The notes beneath the pieces are model-generated. The model worked only from the letters and a program-made list of their open reading frames with translations, did not search any database and had not been told where the DNA came from. The position numbers and the translations under genes were made by a program. From Mucilaginibacter galii (GTDB taxonomy: Bacteria; Bacteroidota; Bacteroidia; Sphingobacteriales; Sphingobacteriaceae), in the NCBI RefSeq assembly GCF_014635825.1, contig NZ_BMDO01000005.1, positions 186,001 through 250,000 of the forward strand: a stretch of DNA of 64,000 nucleotides. Direction: 5' to 3'. Positions 50,346 to 59,824 of this stretch are shown piece by piece. The stretch's first letter is position 1. Each line of letters opens with the position of its first letter.

Positions 50346-50942
50346 TTAATTATTAACTTTAATGGGTGTGTTGGTACCTGGATTCTCACCTTGTGAGAAA
50401 GCCGATGGAACCTCTGTAGTATGATGAAGATCGCCGTAGTGGCTAATATTTAGCCTGGCCTTTCCCTTGTCGTCTACAATTACTTTAAACAACATATCAT
50501 AATCATTGTCCGAAAGCTCTTCAAAAGGCACCTCACAGTTTAGTGCCTTAATCATCGGGATCAGCGTATTAGAATGTCCTACAATCAAGGCATACTTACC
50601 TTTGTTTTCAGCAAGCACTCTTTGAGCAACAGCAGTGAGATCCTTGGTGTCGTATATCTCCGGTATTAGTTTGAGTGTGCCTGCCAGTGGCATGGCTGTA
50701 TTTTGCGTGCGTTTATAGATAGTGCTGTATATATGCCTTATCTTTTCGCGTTTAAGCACCTGCGACAATGCAGAAGCACGCGATTTACCAATAGCAGTTA
50801 GGTCAGGGTCGCGATCTGCAGGGTTTGCAGTTTCTTTTTCTGCATGTCTTACCAGCCAAATGGTGGTTTTTTGTGCAAGGGCATCAAAATTGCTTAAGGA
50901 TAAAGCAGCGATTGATAATATAACAACAATTTTGTTGAACAT
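50346..50942 (-). CDS. Histidine-phosphatase-superfamily protein (exported)
   Basis: This 198-residue protein has a signal peptide (about 1-22, SNFDALAQ) and the phosphatase core IWLVRHAEKE with the nucleophilic His in RHAE, plus a second His in LIVGHSNT. The family cleaves phosphate from small molecules or proteins via a phosphohistidine. Start ATG 50942 begins a clean signal peptide; the longer frame from 51002 adds 20 residues. It converges on the alanine dehydrogenase gene. Confidence 0.82.
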   Translation of the reverse strand: MFNKIVVILSIAALSLSNFDALAQKTTIWLVRHAEKETANPADRDPDLTAIGKSRASALSQVLKREKIRHIYSTIYKRTQNTAMPLAGTLKLIPEIYDTKDLTAVAQRVLAENKGKYALIVGHSNTLIPMIKALNCEVPFEELSDNDYDMLFKVIVDDKGKARLNISHYGDLHHTTEVPSAFSQGENPGTNTPIKVNN

Positions 50943-51027
50943 GGTTAACTGATGTTGGTTTATAAAGGTATTACTAAACTTAAAAGTACTAACATCGAAC
51001 ATATAATTACAATACCCCGGTCCACCT

Positions 51028-52014
51028 ATGAAAGTATTTAGTAAAGAGTATTTAAAAAGTTTATGGAAAGTATTACTTGCTACTTTTGCAGGATTTTCGA
51101 GAGATAATGGTTTAAAGCTGAGCGCCTCGCTGGCCTATTATACCATCTTTTCAATTGCCCCTCTTCTGATATTAATACTTTCTTTGGCCGGTATATTTTT
51201 AGGCCCCGATTCAGCCAGCAACAAGCTATATGGCCAGATAAATCAGTATGTGGGCGCTGAAGCAGCCAAGCAAATTCAAGATATTATTAAACACCTGCAG
51301 TTTTCAGGTAAAAGTGGCATTGCACTGGTGTCGGGCGTTATTACATTGCTAATTGGCGCCAGCAGTTTATTTTTAGAGATACAAGATTCACTAAACACCA
51401 TCTGGCGTGTTAAAGCCAAGCCTAAAAAAGGTTGGGTTAAAATGCTGCAAAACCGTTTTATCTCTTTTTCCCTCATTATAAGTTTAGGCTTCCTGTTGCT
51501 GGCTTCTTTACTGGTCAATATTATTGTAAGTGCTATTAGTACCAGGTTGAGCCGCTTTTTGCCCGAAATTACCGAACGCCTTATCGAGATCGTAAATCTT
51601 GGTGTTTCGTTCATCGTAATATCTATCTTGTTCGGTATTATCTTTAAGTTTTTGCCAGATGTAAAAATTAAATTTAAGGATGTACGCTCCGGGGCTATTT
51701 TTACGGCTATATTATTTATGTTAGGTCAGTTTGTGATTAGCCTGTATTTGAAATACTCAGCCCAAGGGTCTGCCTACGGGGCCGCAGGATCTATTATTGT
51801 ATTGTTGGTTTGGGTGTATTATACGGCCGCCATACTTTACATTGGTGCCGAGTTTACCCAGGTATACGCAGAGGCCAACTGTAGCACCATTGAACCGGCG
51901 GATTATGCCGTACATGTGCAACAAACTGAAATAGAAAGGGAAGTAGACAAGCTGCCACCTCAAAACCCTCAGATAAAGGGAGAACTTGCAGACGAAAGCA
52001 AGAAGGGCAGCTAA
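51028..52014 (+). CDS. YihY/BrkB-family inner-membrane protein
   Basis: This 328-residue protein has about six TM helices with the family block NGLKLSASLAYYTIFSIAPLL (about 27-47) and ends in a soluble acidic tail (IEREVDKLPPQNPQ). YihY members were once annotated as RNase BN; that was corrected, and most are uncharacterised membrane proteins. It is divergent from the phosphatase gene. No partner is evident. Confidence 0.86.
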   Translation: MKVFSKEYLKSLWKVLLATFAGFSRDNGLKLSASLAYYTIFSIAPLLILILSLAGIFLGPDSASNKLYGQINQYVGAEAAKQIQDIIKHLQFSGKSGIALVSGVITLLIGASSLFLEIQDSLNTIWRVKAKPKKGWVKMLQNRFISFSLIISLGFLLLASLLVNIIVSAISTRLSRFLPEITERLIEIVNLGVSFIVISILFGIIFKFLPDVKIKFKDVRSGAIFTAILFMLGQFVISLYLKYSAQGSAYGAAGSIIVLLVWVYYTAAILYIGAEFTQVYAEANCSTIEPADYAVHVQQTEIEREVDKLPPQNPQIKGELADESKKGS

Positions 52015-52120
52015 ACCAATCGCTCATCCATTTTTATTATAATCCAATTTATTACCCGCAATATTTGCTTATAAAATACTGTAATGTTTATTGTAACTTT
52101 ATGGTACCAATTATAATGCA

Positions 52121-53353
52121 GTGTTCCGGGTAATAGTTATATGTAGGTATCTATTATTGATACCTGTTTTGATTTGCCATTTTACTTTGGCAAACGCACA
52201 GTACTTTGCCCTGGCCGGTCATCAAAAAAAGGCACGGCTCCGCTTTCAAATGGTGCGCGATCTTATCATTATTCCGCTTTACATCAATCAAAAAGGCCCC
52301 TTTAATTTTGTACTCGATTCAGGTGTAGGCCTAATGATTATTACCGATCCAAAATTGGTAGATTCTATAGATGTGAATACTAAGCGTACCCTTAAACTCT
52401 ATGGGGCCGGTAATGCAATTAGTTATGAAGCTTATGCTACATCGGCGCTGGATATTGTTATACCCGGCGGACTGGTGGGCAGATACGTTTCGGCGGCTAT
52501 ATTTAAGGAAGACCATTTTGGACTCTCTAACTATACGGGCATGCCAATTCATGGCTTGCTGGGCTATGAATTTTTTTCACAGCTGGCGGTAAAGCTCAAT
52601 TTTTCTGATAGTACACTCATTGCTGCTGATCCGGGTTCATTTAAGCCTTTTAAAAGAGGGGTTGAGCTTCCCATTAGTATAGAGGAGCGAAAACCCTATA
52701 TTAAAACCAATATTATGATGCCGGATGGCTGCCTGGCCGAACATAAGTTTATTGTTGATTTAGGGGCCACTCATCCCTTATCGTTAAATAATAAAGACTT
52801 CCACAGCGAATCAGTACAAAAATCAATTGTGGCTAATATTGGCATGGGCTTAACCGGGCCTGTTGTTGGGGTATTAAGCCGTATAAATGAAATTGATTTA
52901 GGCAAATACATGTTCAAAGATGTAATTACATCTTTTCCCGATGCTAATATTCATGTAGGTTACATCGTACCGCGCGATGGGAACCTGGGCCTGGGTTTAC
53001 TTAAGCGGTTTAATATGGTTGTAGATTATAGCAAGGGTAAGATGTACCTGAAAGCCAACTACCGGTTTAAAGAACCTTTTGAGCATGATATGACAGGCTT
53101 AGAATATTATGCCGGTGGCGATGATTTGAAACGGGTTATTATAAGCCGTGTAGAACCAGGATCGGCGGGAGAGGAAGCCGGTTTTAAAGAGAACGACGAA
53201 ATAACGGCCATCAATTTAAAATCAATTTCTCAATTAGGTATCATGGATGTAGACCGGATGTTCAGGTCGAAGGCGGAGCGAAGCTTAATTATAGAATACC
53301 GCCGTAAAGAAACTTTTTATTCAACTATTATAACGCTAAAGCGCCGCATATAA
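52121..53353 (+). CDS. Retropepsin-like aspartyl protease with C-terminal PDZ
   Basis: This 410-residue protein has a signal peptide (about 1-26, LANAQ). Two aspartyl-protease lobes carry FNFVLDSGVGLMII (DSG) at about 64-76 and FIVDLGATHPLSL at about 207-219, where the usual Thr/Ser after Asp is Leu. A PDZ domain follows at about 330-405 (GGDDLKRVIISRVEPGSAGE, EEAGFKENDEITAINLK). It would cut peptides in the periplasm if the second site is functional. The start is GTG 52121; no in-frame ATG precedes the signal peptide. Confidence 0.8.
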   Translation: MFRVIVICRYLLLIPVLICHFTLANAQYFALAGHQKKARLRFQMVRDLIIIPLYINQKGPFNFVLDSGVGLMIITDPKLVDSIDVNTKRTLKLYGAGNAISYEAYATSALDIVIPGGLVGRYVSAAIFKEDHFGLSNYTGMPIHGLLGYEFFSQLAVKLNFSDSTLIAADPGSFKPFKRGVELPISIEERKPYIKTNIMMPDGCLAEHKFIVDLGATHPLSLNNKDFHSESVQKSIVANIGMGLTGPVVGVLSRINEIDLGKYMFKDVITSFPDANIHVGYIVPRDGNLGLGLLKRFNMVVDYSKGKMYLKANYRFKEPFEHDMTGLEYYAGGDDLKRVIISRVEPGSAGEEAGFKENDEITAINLKSISQLGIMDVDRMFRSKAERSLIIEYRRKETFYSTIITLKRRI

Positions 53354-53360
53354 ATAAACA

Positions 53361-53390
53361 GCATGCTTATTATTTTATTAATAAGCATGC
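53361..53390. terminator. Hairpin between convergent genes
   Basis: GCATGCTTAT and ATAAGCATGC are perfect 10-bp arms around a 10-nt loop. It lacks a strong T-run, so its terminator role is tentative. Confidence 0.6.
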
Positions 53391-53413
53391 CTAAGTATTT
53401 TTCATACCCTTCA

Positions 53414-53686
53414 TTACTTCAGCTGGCTAATATTATCGTAAAAAGCGGTTTGCAGGTCAAGTAACGATCTTACTTTCAAGGTTTCGCCATAAGGGTCAAA
53501 ACAAACAAAGCTCGATTTTTCAGGTTCGCTGGTTTTTGTCTTTTCTAAAAAATTAAAGGTTTCGAAAAAATAATGACGGGTTACTACCTGGTTCTTTTCA
53601 TTGGTTTGCGATGAATTGAGCCTGAAACCCATTTGATCCATCCAGTTGTGTACGCTGGAGTGCAGGTTGGTGCGCATTGTGTTCAT
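53414..53686 (-). CDS. 90-residue protein, function unknown
   Basis: This small protein has no signal peptide. It contains MDQMGFRLNSSQTNEKNQVV and a beta-hairpin-like VTRHYFFETFNFLEKTKTSE, then SSFVCFDPYGETLKVRSLLD and an acidic/aromatic end. The sequence looks protein-like and there is a plausible ATG at 53686. Nothing identifies a family. It converges on the aspartyl protease gene. Confidence 0.5.
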   Translation of the reverse strand: MNTMRTNLHSSVHNWMDQMGFRLNSSQTNEKNQVVTRHYFFETFNFLEKTKTSEPEKSSFVCFDPYGETLKVRSLLDLQTAFYDNISQLK

Positions 53687-54095
53687 GAGGAAATTTTTTG
53701 AAGTTTGTTGCAGGTAGGTTGCTGCAACTGCATTTGTAATTTTTAATTAACCTGCCCTTGCGGCCGGCACATTAACTTCTTAAATTCGATGGTATTTGTC
53801 GCATATTTCATGCCATTAATTATACTGAATGTGTTGATAATCAATTTTATACTTAACCTGTATGATGTTTTCATAAAACCTAAATCATCAAGATTAAGTT
53901 TTAATATCAGGTTAAGCAGAGTTGCACTATTGGCAGGAACTAAGTATTGGAACAGTACAAAGGGCAAATGGCGATTGCCTGCTTGTAACAATCGTATGAT
54001 TATTAATTATTTAACTAAAAGAAGTTGAACTTTGTAGTCCGATAAGTGTCATATGGTTGATTTCAATTAATAATACGCAGGTCGCAATAAGATAT
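53687..54095. other. Intergenic stretch upstream of the barrel protein gene
   Basis: About 410 nt of AT-rich sequence carry two mutually overlapping opposite reading frames of roughly 80 codons, neither with convincing protein-like composition or a start signal. A weak -7-like GAACTTTG lies near 54027-54034 and may serve the 54096 gene. Nothing else was seen. Confidence 0.55.
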
Positions 54096-57000
54096 ATGAA
54101 AAAAATTCTAATCCTTTTAGCCTTCTTTATAGGCACACTAACTTACGCTGAAGCCCAAACCGGTAGAACTGTATACGGTACAGTGGTTGATTCTACCAAG
54201 CAAACTCTGCCCGGAAGCACAGTGAAGTTAACGTCAGATCTTAATGATAATGTTACCACCTCCGTTACCGGCGATGGTAAGTTTTCATTTACAGGTATTA
54301 AAGGAACTAAGCTTAACCTAACAGTTACCTCCATAGGTTTTGAAGGATTAATTAAACATTATACCATACCGGCAGGTAACCAACCAGCCGATGTTGGCGC
54401 CATCACCTTAAAACCCGAAGCCCGCCAATTAGGTGCAGTTACTGTTGTAGGTACCACCAACCCTGTGGTTATTAAAGAAGACACAGTACAGTACAATATC
54501 AAAGCTTTAAATTTAAGGGCCAATGCAACCCTGGAAGATGCCTTGAAAAAGTCGGTTGGGGTTGATGTTGACCCAAGTACAGGTGCTGTTACCGCGCAAG
54601 GCCAGGCAGTAACCAAAGTACGTATTAACGGTAAAGATTACATGGGCGGAGACGTAACCTCGCTGACCCGTAACCTGCCGGCCGATTTAGCCGAAAACAT
54701 GCAAATTGTTGATGATTACGGTGATCAGGCTAATCTTACCGGTATTAAAACTGGCGAGCCGCAAAAAGTACTGAACATTACCATACGTGCAGATAAAAAT
54801 TATGGTTACTCCTTACAAGCCACAGCGGGCGACGGGCAGGATCTTTTAGCTAAAAATCAGGAAAGCGATATTAACTCTTTACCAAAACAAGAAAACCAAA
54901 ACCGCTATTTGGGTTCTTTAAATTACTTTAAGTTTAAAGGCAACCAACAGATATCCATCTTGGGAAATATTAACAATACCAACCTTAACACCTTCTCTTT
55001 TGGCGGCGGTGGCGGTGCCGGCGGTAACTTTGGTGGCGGTGGCGGCGGTGGTGGTCGTGGTAATGCGTCACGTGGCTCTGGCGGCGCAACAAGCAATCAA
55101 AATGGTATTACCACTGCCCGTTCTATCGGGGGTAATTACCGCGATCAATGGGGTAAAAACCTGGCAGTTTATGGCAGTTATAGCTTTGCCGATAATGATA
55201 CCTACACCACCAGTAACATCATACAACAGAACAACATCAGAAGCAGCAATGGTTCAACCATTACCAGCAACACCAATCAAAGCAGCATTCAAAACGATAA
55301 CAATATTAATCACCGCTTTACCTTTAACCTCGAATACAAGCCTGATACCGTAAACTACTTAAAGGTAACACCTACACTTTCGTATGGCAAATCGCTTACT
55401 ACATCCACAGAGCAAGTAGCACAGGTATCTACAGACGCTACACGTAATTTGGCTTACAACAGTACCACTTATGCTAATTCATCATCTCCTAATGCTGGTA
55501 TAACTGCATTATATAACCACCGCTTTAACAGCCGTGGCCGCAACCTGAGCTTGTTTCTTACTGGCAATACCAGCAAGAATGACCAGGCTCAGAACCCTAT
55601 TTATGTGTATACCCAGGGCACAACAGGTGTGCCTGCCAATCAGTTAATTGATGTAAACAGCAGAACCGATGCTGCCGGGGCTACGGTATCTTATATTGAA
55701 CCATTGAGCCGCGTATCATTCTTAGAATTTAACTACGCCTACAATCGTTCATATACTACAAGTGATAAACTTACACAGAGCTTTCTAACAGGAACAGGAT
55801 ACACCTTTGATCCTGATTTTAGCAATAACTTCAACTTTACTTTTACTACACATCGTGCGGGGTTAAGCTTTAGGGTGGTAAAGCCTAAGTACAACTATAC
55901 TTTAGGTGCAGGTTTACAGCCAGCTATATTAGATGGTAAAAACGAAAATGTGGTTAAAACACCTATCATTATTGATAACGTAACCATTATTCCAACCAAT
56001 ACTCATCAATCAACCGTTAACTTTGCGCCTACGGCACGCTTTGTTTATAATTTTTCACGCAGCCAAACCTTCAGCGCTTTCTATAACGGAAATAACAACC
56101 AGCCAACATTTAACCAGTTACAACCCGTTGTAGACAGGTCTAATGCATTATACCCGGTATTAGGTAATCCTTTCCTGAAACCTGAATTTCAAAACACAAT
56201 ATCGTTCCGTTACAATAAATTCAGCTTTCAAACAGGCGATCTGATTTTTACGAACTTGCAGTTTACCCAAACCAATAACAAGATCGTAACCAACTTAATT
56301 GCCATACCTAAAAGCGATGCATTAAACAACAATGCATTTTACAGGCCTTTGCAAAACACCAACTTAACCACCTATCAAAACGTAGATGGCTATTACAGTG
56401 GCAGTGGCCAAGTTACTTATGCAAAACCTTGGCAAAACCGCAGGTATACGCTATATCTTAGAGGTAGTGTTAGTTATACCAATAACGTAGCCTATGTAGG
56501 ATCTGTGGATCCGAACACGGCCATTCAGACCTCTGAAAAGAACATTGCCAAGAACTGGAACTATACGCCCGAAATTCGATTCAGAACAGATATTACCAAT
56601 GTAATTGATGCGCAGTTAGGTACCAGTTATTCTACCAACAAAACCAACAATACCATTGACAACAGCCTGACGGCATTGAATTCAAACTTTAGAACGTGGG
56701 CAGTTACACTTACCGGAAAAAACTATTTATGGAAAGACTGGACTGTAAGTTATGATTATTATCATAACAACTTTTATGGCTACCAGGTGCCGGTTAAGCC
56801 AACCAATATTTTAAATGGTTACGTAGAACGCCGTTTTCTTAAAAACAATGCGGCTACCATACGTGCCGGTGCTTATGACTTGTTAAACCAAAACAGGGGT
56901 TATACCAGCAGTGCAAGCGGTACATCAACCACACAAAGCAGCGTGAACAGGTTAGGCCGTTACTTTTTGGTAACCTTTACCCTGCGGTTACAAAAATTTG

Positions 57001-57119
57001 CAGGTCGTCCGCAAGGTGGCGACCAAAATGATGGCGGTGGCCGTCGTGGTGGCTTTGGCGGTGGTCCTGGTGGTGGCGGCCCTCCGGGAGGCGGACCGGG
57101 CGGACCAACTATTTACTAA
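54096..57119 (+). CDS. Outer-membrane beta-barrel protein with N-terminal carboxypeptidase-regulatory domain
   Basis: This 1007-residue protein has a signal peptide (about 1-21, TYAEAQ). A CarboxypepD_reg-like domain follows (VYGTVVDSTKQTLPGSTVKL), then a plug-like region (DTVQYNIKALNLRANATLED, RINGKDYMGGDVTSLTRNLP) and a long barrel with alternating strands, ending in FLVTFTLRLQKF. The layout is that of the TonB-dependent-receptor-related outer membrane beta-barrel family of Bacteroidota (OMP_b-brl_3 type). Two Gly-rich loops are unusual: GGGGGAGGNFGGGGGGGGRG near residue 305 and a Gly/Pro-rich tail. No SusD partner is next to it. ATG 54096 starts a signal peptide. Confidence 0.85.
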   Translation: MKKILILLAFFIGTLTYAEAQTGRTVYGTVVDSTKQTLPGSTVKLTSDLNDNVTTSVTGDGKFSFTGIKGTKLNLTVTSIGFEGLIKHYTIPAGNQPADVGAITLKPEARQLGAVTVVGTTNPVVIKEDTVQYNIKALNLRANATLEDALKKSVGVDVDPSTGAVTAQGQAVTKVRINGKDYMGGDVTSLTRNLPADLAENMQIVDDYGDQANLTGIKTGEPQKVLNITIRADKNYGYSLQATAGDGQDLLAKNQESDINSLPKQENQNRYLGSLNYFKFKGNQQISILGNINNTNLNTFSFGGGGGAGGNFGGGGGGGGRGNASRGSGGATSNQNGITTARSIGGNYRDQWGKNLAVYGSYSFADNDTYTTSNIIQQNNIRSSNGSTITSNTNQSSIQNDNNINHRFTFNLEYKPDTVNYLKVTPTLSYGKSLTTSTEQVAQVSTDATRNLAYNSTTYANSSSPNAGITALYNHRFNSRGRNLSLFLTGNTSKNDQAQNPIYVYTQGTTGVPANQLIDVNSRTDAAGATVSYIEPLSRVSFLEFNYAYNRSYTTSDKLTQSFLTGTGYTFDPDFSNNFNFTFTTHRAGLSFRVVKPKYNYTLGAGLQPAILDGKNENVVKTPIIIDNVTIIPTNTHQSTVNFAPTARFVYNFSRSQTFSAFYNGNNNQPTFNQLQPVVDRSNALYPVLGNPFLKPEFQNTISFRYNKFSFQTGDLIFTNLQFTQTNNKIVTNLIAIPKSDALNNNAFYRPLQNTNLTTYQNVDGYYSGSGQVTYAKPWQNRRYTLYLRGSVSYTNNVAYVGSVDPNTAIQTSEKNIAKNWNYTPEIRFRTDITNVIDAQLGTSYSTNKTNNTIDNSLTALNSNFRTWAVTLTGKNYLWKDWTVSYDYYHNNFYGYQVPVKPTNILNGYVERRFLKNNAATIRAGAYDLLNQNRGYTSSASGTSTTQSSVNRLGRYFLVTFTLRLQKFAGRPQGGDQNDGGGRRGGFGGGPGGGGPPGGGPGGPTIY

Positions 57120-57166
57120 TAGTGAATGCATCATATAATAGGTAAATTCTCCTGCTAACTATTCTA

Positions 57167-57174
57167 TATCTTTG
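57167..57174 (+). promoter_or_regulatory. -7 box of the DUF2911 gene (TATCTTTG)
   Basis: TATCTTTG matches TAnnTTTG, 20 nt before ATG 57195. No clear -33. Confidence 0.5.
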
Positions 57175-57194
57175 GTTTATCTAAATCATAGATC

Positions 57195-58037
57195 ATGAAG
57201 AGAATATACACGTTAATTCTAGTGCTGCTGGCAGCCGGCAGCACTATTAAAGTACAGGCACAAGGTTTAAAAATGCCCCAGGCCAGTTCGGCACAAACTA
57301 TTATACAAGAGTTTGGATTAGGCAAAGTTACTGTTGCCTATTCGCGGCCTAACACTAAAGGACGTAAGATATTTGGTGGCTTGGAGCCTTACGGACAGGT
57401 ATGGCGTACAGGTGCTAATTCGGCCACGGTAATTACCTTTACCGATGATGTGACCATTGAGGGCAACAAGGTTCCTGCCGGCGATTATGCGTTGTTTACC
57501 ATCCCCAATGCTAATGAGTGGACTATTATTCTTAACAAAACTCCCAAGCAATGGGGAGCTTATGATTATAAACAGGCCGATGATTTTTTGCGCTTTAAAG
57601 TAAAAGCCGCCAAAACCGCAGCCCCTGTAGAAACCTTCACCATGCAGTTTGCCAACGTAAAACCTACCACAGCCGACTTAAACCTGGAGTGGGAGCGCAC
57701 ATCTATAACCCTGCATTTAACTACCGAGGTAGACAGCCGCATTATGGCCAGCATTGATGCCGCCATGCAAGGCGAAAAGAAACCTTACTTTGCTGCGGCA
57801 CAGTATTACTACGAAAATAACAAGGATCTGAACAAAGCATTGGCGTGGATGAACGAAGTAGAAAAATCGGATCCGAAGGCTGTTTACTATAAATACTGGA
57901 AAGCCCGTATACAACTAAAAATGGGTGATAAAGCCGGTGCTGTGACCACAGCACAAGAAGGCGTCCGCTTATCTAAAGAAGCAAAGAATGATGAGTATAT
58001 GCGCTTAAACGAAAGCGTAATAGCTCAGGCTAAGTAA
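57195..58037 (+). CDS. Exported DUF2911-domain protein with TPR-like tail
   Basis: This 280-residue protein has a signal peptide (about 1-22, KVQAQ). The DUF2911 block is clear at about 30-180: VTVAYSRPNTKGRKIFGGLE, EPYGQVWRTGANSATVITF, VPAGDYALFTIPN and WERTSITLHL. The C-terminal part (about 195-275) has AAQYYYENNKDLNKALAWMN and KAGAVTTAQEGVRLS, which fold like TPRs. Its biochemical role is unknown. It follows the barrel protein gene by 75 nt but has its own -7 box. Confidence 0.87.
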   Translation: MKRIYTLILVLLAAGSTIKVQAQGLKMPQASSAQTIIQEFGLGKVTVAYSRPNTKGRKIFGGLEPYGQVWRTGANSATVITFTDDVTIEGNKVPAGDYALFTIPNANEWTIILNKTPKQWGAYDYKQADDFLRFKVKAAKTAAPVETFTMQFANVKPTTADLNLEWERTSITLHLTTEVDSRIMASIDAAMQGEKKPYFAAAQYYYENNKDLNKALAWMNEVEKSDPKAVYYKYWKARIQLKMGDKAGAVTTAQEGVRLSKEAKNDEYMRLNESVIAQAK

Positions 58038-58060
58038 CACTATTTAATACTTTCACAAGT

Positions 58061-58109
58061 AAAAAAAGCTCGTTAAAAGACATTAGATGTTTTTAACGGG
58101 CTTTTTTTA
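58061..58109. terminator. Terminator between DUF2911 gene and lnt
   Basis: AGCTCGTTAAAA and TTTTAACGGGCT form a stem flanked by A-run and T-run, in a convergent spacer. Confidence 0.8.
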
Positions 58110-58116
58110 TCTAAAA

Positions 58117-59739
58117 TTAATTACTTGCTGCCACACGTGGTTTAAACTGGCGGAGTATAATGAACGCAACTCCCAATAATGCAAGTAAGCAACCTGCTTT
58201 GGGCAGGTAATCGCCATGCTGGCTGTAAAAGGTAAGCTCCGAATTTAAGTTGATATCTTGCTTTAAAGCGGTTTTAACCCACCAGCTACTTTGCTTCACA
58301 ATATCGCCTCGTTGGTTTATAAAGGCCGAGATACCCGTATTGGCCGAACGGCACACCCAGCGCCGGTTTTCAATAGCACGTAGTTTAGCGTAATCGAGGT
58401 GCTGATCTTTGCCCGAGGTGTTTTCCCACCAGCCATCGTTGGTAATAATAGCAATAAATTGCGCTCCCTTGCGTACCGATTGTGCCACCCAATCGCCCCA
58501 AATGGTTTCATAGCAAATTACCGGATCGGCACCAATGCCGCTTTCGGTATAAAATACGCCCGCTTCTTTCTGGCTGCCATATCCACCGGTCGAGCCGCCT
58601 AAGTGTGCAAACACCGGCTTCAAGAAACTTAATAATGAACCAAAAGGCAAAGCCTCGGCACCAGGAACCAATTTAGATTTGTGGTAAAATTGAAGTTTAT
58701 CTGAATTTTCAATGTGTACGGCGGTATTAAAAACATCTACATACTGGTTGCTTTCGGGCATTAGCTGAGCTGTTAGCGTTTGGGCATCTTTATAAAATTT
58801 ATAGGTAGATACCCCGGTAATGATGTTGCCGTTTTTATACTTATTTAAAAACTTCTTTACTTGCGCATACTCGGGTGTAGAGCCAAGGCGATCTTCATTA
58901 ATGTCCTGCGCAATGGCTGTTTCGGGCCAGATGAAGTATTCGGTATTGGGTTGTGCCAGCGAATCGGAGAGTTGGGTAAGTGTTTGTATTTCCTGGTAGG
59001 CGGGTAAATTAAATTTGGTATAAGGGTCAATATTGGGTTGCACCACCACCACGTTCGATGGGTTTTCCTGCTCCTGGTAGTTGTAATATTGAACTAAAGA
59101 AAATCCGAGCGGGATAATTAAAACGGACACTAATGCAATTACCAGTTTTGAGCGGTAAGTCTTGGTTTGCGCCTCACGCAAACTTATATAAAGCAGGAAC
59201 AAGAGAATGTTACAAGCCCATACCCAAATGGTACCGCCGTAAACGCCGGTATATTCATACCACTGTATCCATTTATGGCTTACGGCAAAACCGTTGCCTA
59301 AGGTCATCCACGGAAATTTAAGATCCCAGGTTTGGTGTAGATATTCATAGCCTATCCAAAAGCAAACCAAGGCAGGCAGTGCCCAGGCACGGCCGGTAAC
59401 CAACCGCATCCTGAAGTAAAGCCAGCAGGCCGCCGCCATTAATAACGGACCTAAAGCATAAGGTATGAGGGTAATAGGGATGGCTATAAGCGGGCCTATG
59501 GTTTTCAATGAATTGTATACCCAATATATAGATAGGCTGTTCCAGATGAAAAAGCCGATAAAGGTGGTGGCAAATATGAACTGCCCTTTTTTCTTAACCG
59601 GTGCGTTGATGATGTTTTCCATCGCTATGAGCATGGGCACCAGTGCTACAAATAACAGCAGCGTGGTGTATGGCGTTGGCGGCCAGGCAATCCAAAGCAA
59701 CAGCCCCGAAAATACAGCGAGTAAAAGATTTTTTTTCAT
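58117..59739 (-). CDS. lnt: Apolipoprotein N-acyltransferase
   Basis: This 540-residue inner-membrane enzyme adds the third acyl chain to the N-terminal Cys of lipoproteins. An N-terminal membrane part with about seven helices is followed by a nitrilase-like periplasmic domain carrying the triad: Glu in YFIWPETAIAQD, Lys in FYHKSKLVPGAEALPFG and Cys in PVICYETIWGDW. ATG 59739 (MKKNLLLAV) is chosen over a 14-residue longer frame. It serves the many lipoproteins in this window. It sits between rsmI-side genes and the barrel gene without an obvious operon. Confidence 0.95.
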   Translation of the reverse strand: MKKNLLLAVFSGLLLWIAWPPTPYTTLLLFVALVPMLIAMENIINAPVKKKGQFIFATTFIGFFIWNSLSIYWVYNSLKTIGPLIAIPITLIPYALGPLLMAAACWLYFRMRLVTGRAWALPALVCFWIGYEYLHQTWDLKFPWMTLGNGFAVSHKWIQWYEYTGVYGGTIWVWACNILLFLLYISLREAQTKTYRSKLVIALVSVLIIPLGFSLVQYYNYQEQENPSNVVVVQPNIDPYTKFNLPAYQEIQTLTQLSDSLAQPNTEYFIWPETAIAQDINEDRLGSTPEYAQVKKFLNKYKNGNIITGVSTYKFYKDAQTLTAQLMPESNQYVDVFNTAVHIENSDKLQFYHKSKLVPGAEALPFGSLLSFLKPVFAHLGGSTGGYGSQKEAGVFYTESGIGADPVICYETIWGDWVAQSVRKGAQFIAIITNDGWWENTSGKDQHLDYAKLRAIENRRWVCRSANTGISAFINQRGDIVKQSSWWVKTALKQDINLNSELTFYSQHGDYLPKAGCLLALLGVAFIILRQFKPRVAASN

Positions 59740-59824
59740 GCGATACAAAGAAACGGTGGATTGGGGGCAAAAGTATGACAAAATACTTCCCGGCGTAACT
59801 TAATCAGCAGGCGTAAAAGTAAAT

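Noticed and set aside
53743..54028. Two overlapping opposite frames as genes
   Set aside because: Neither has a credible start, domain or neighbour relationship; the sequence is AT-rich spacer.
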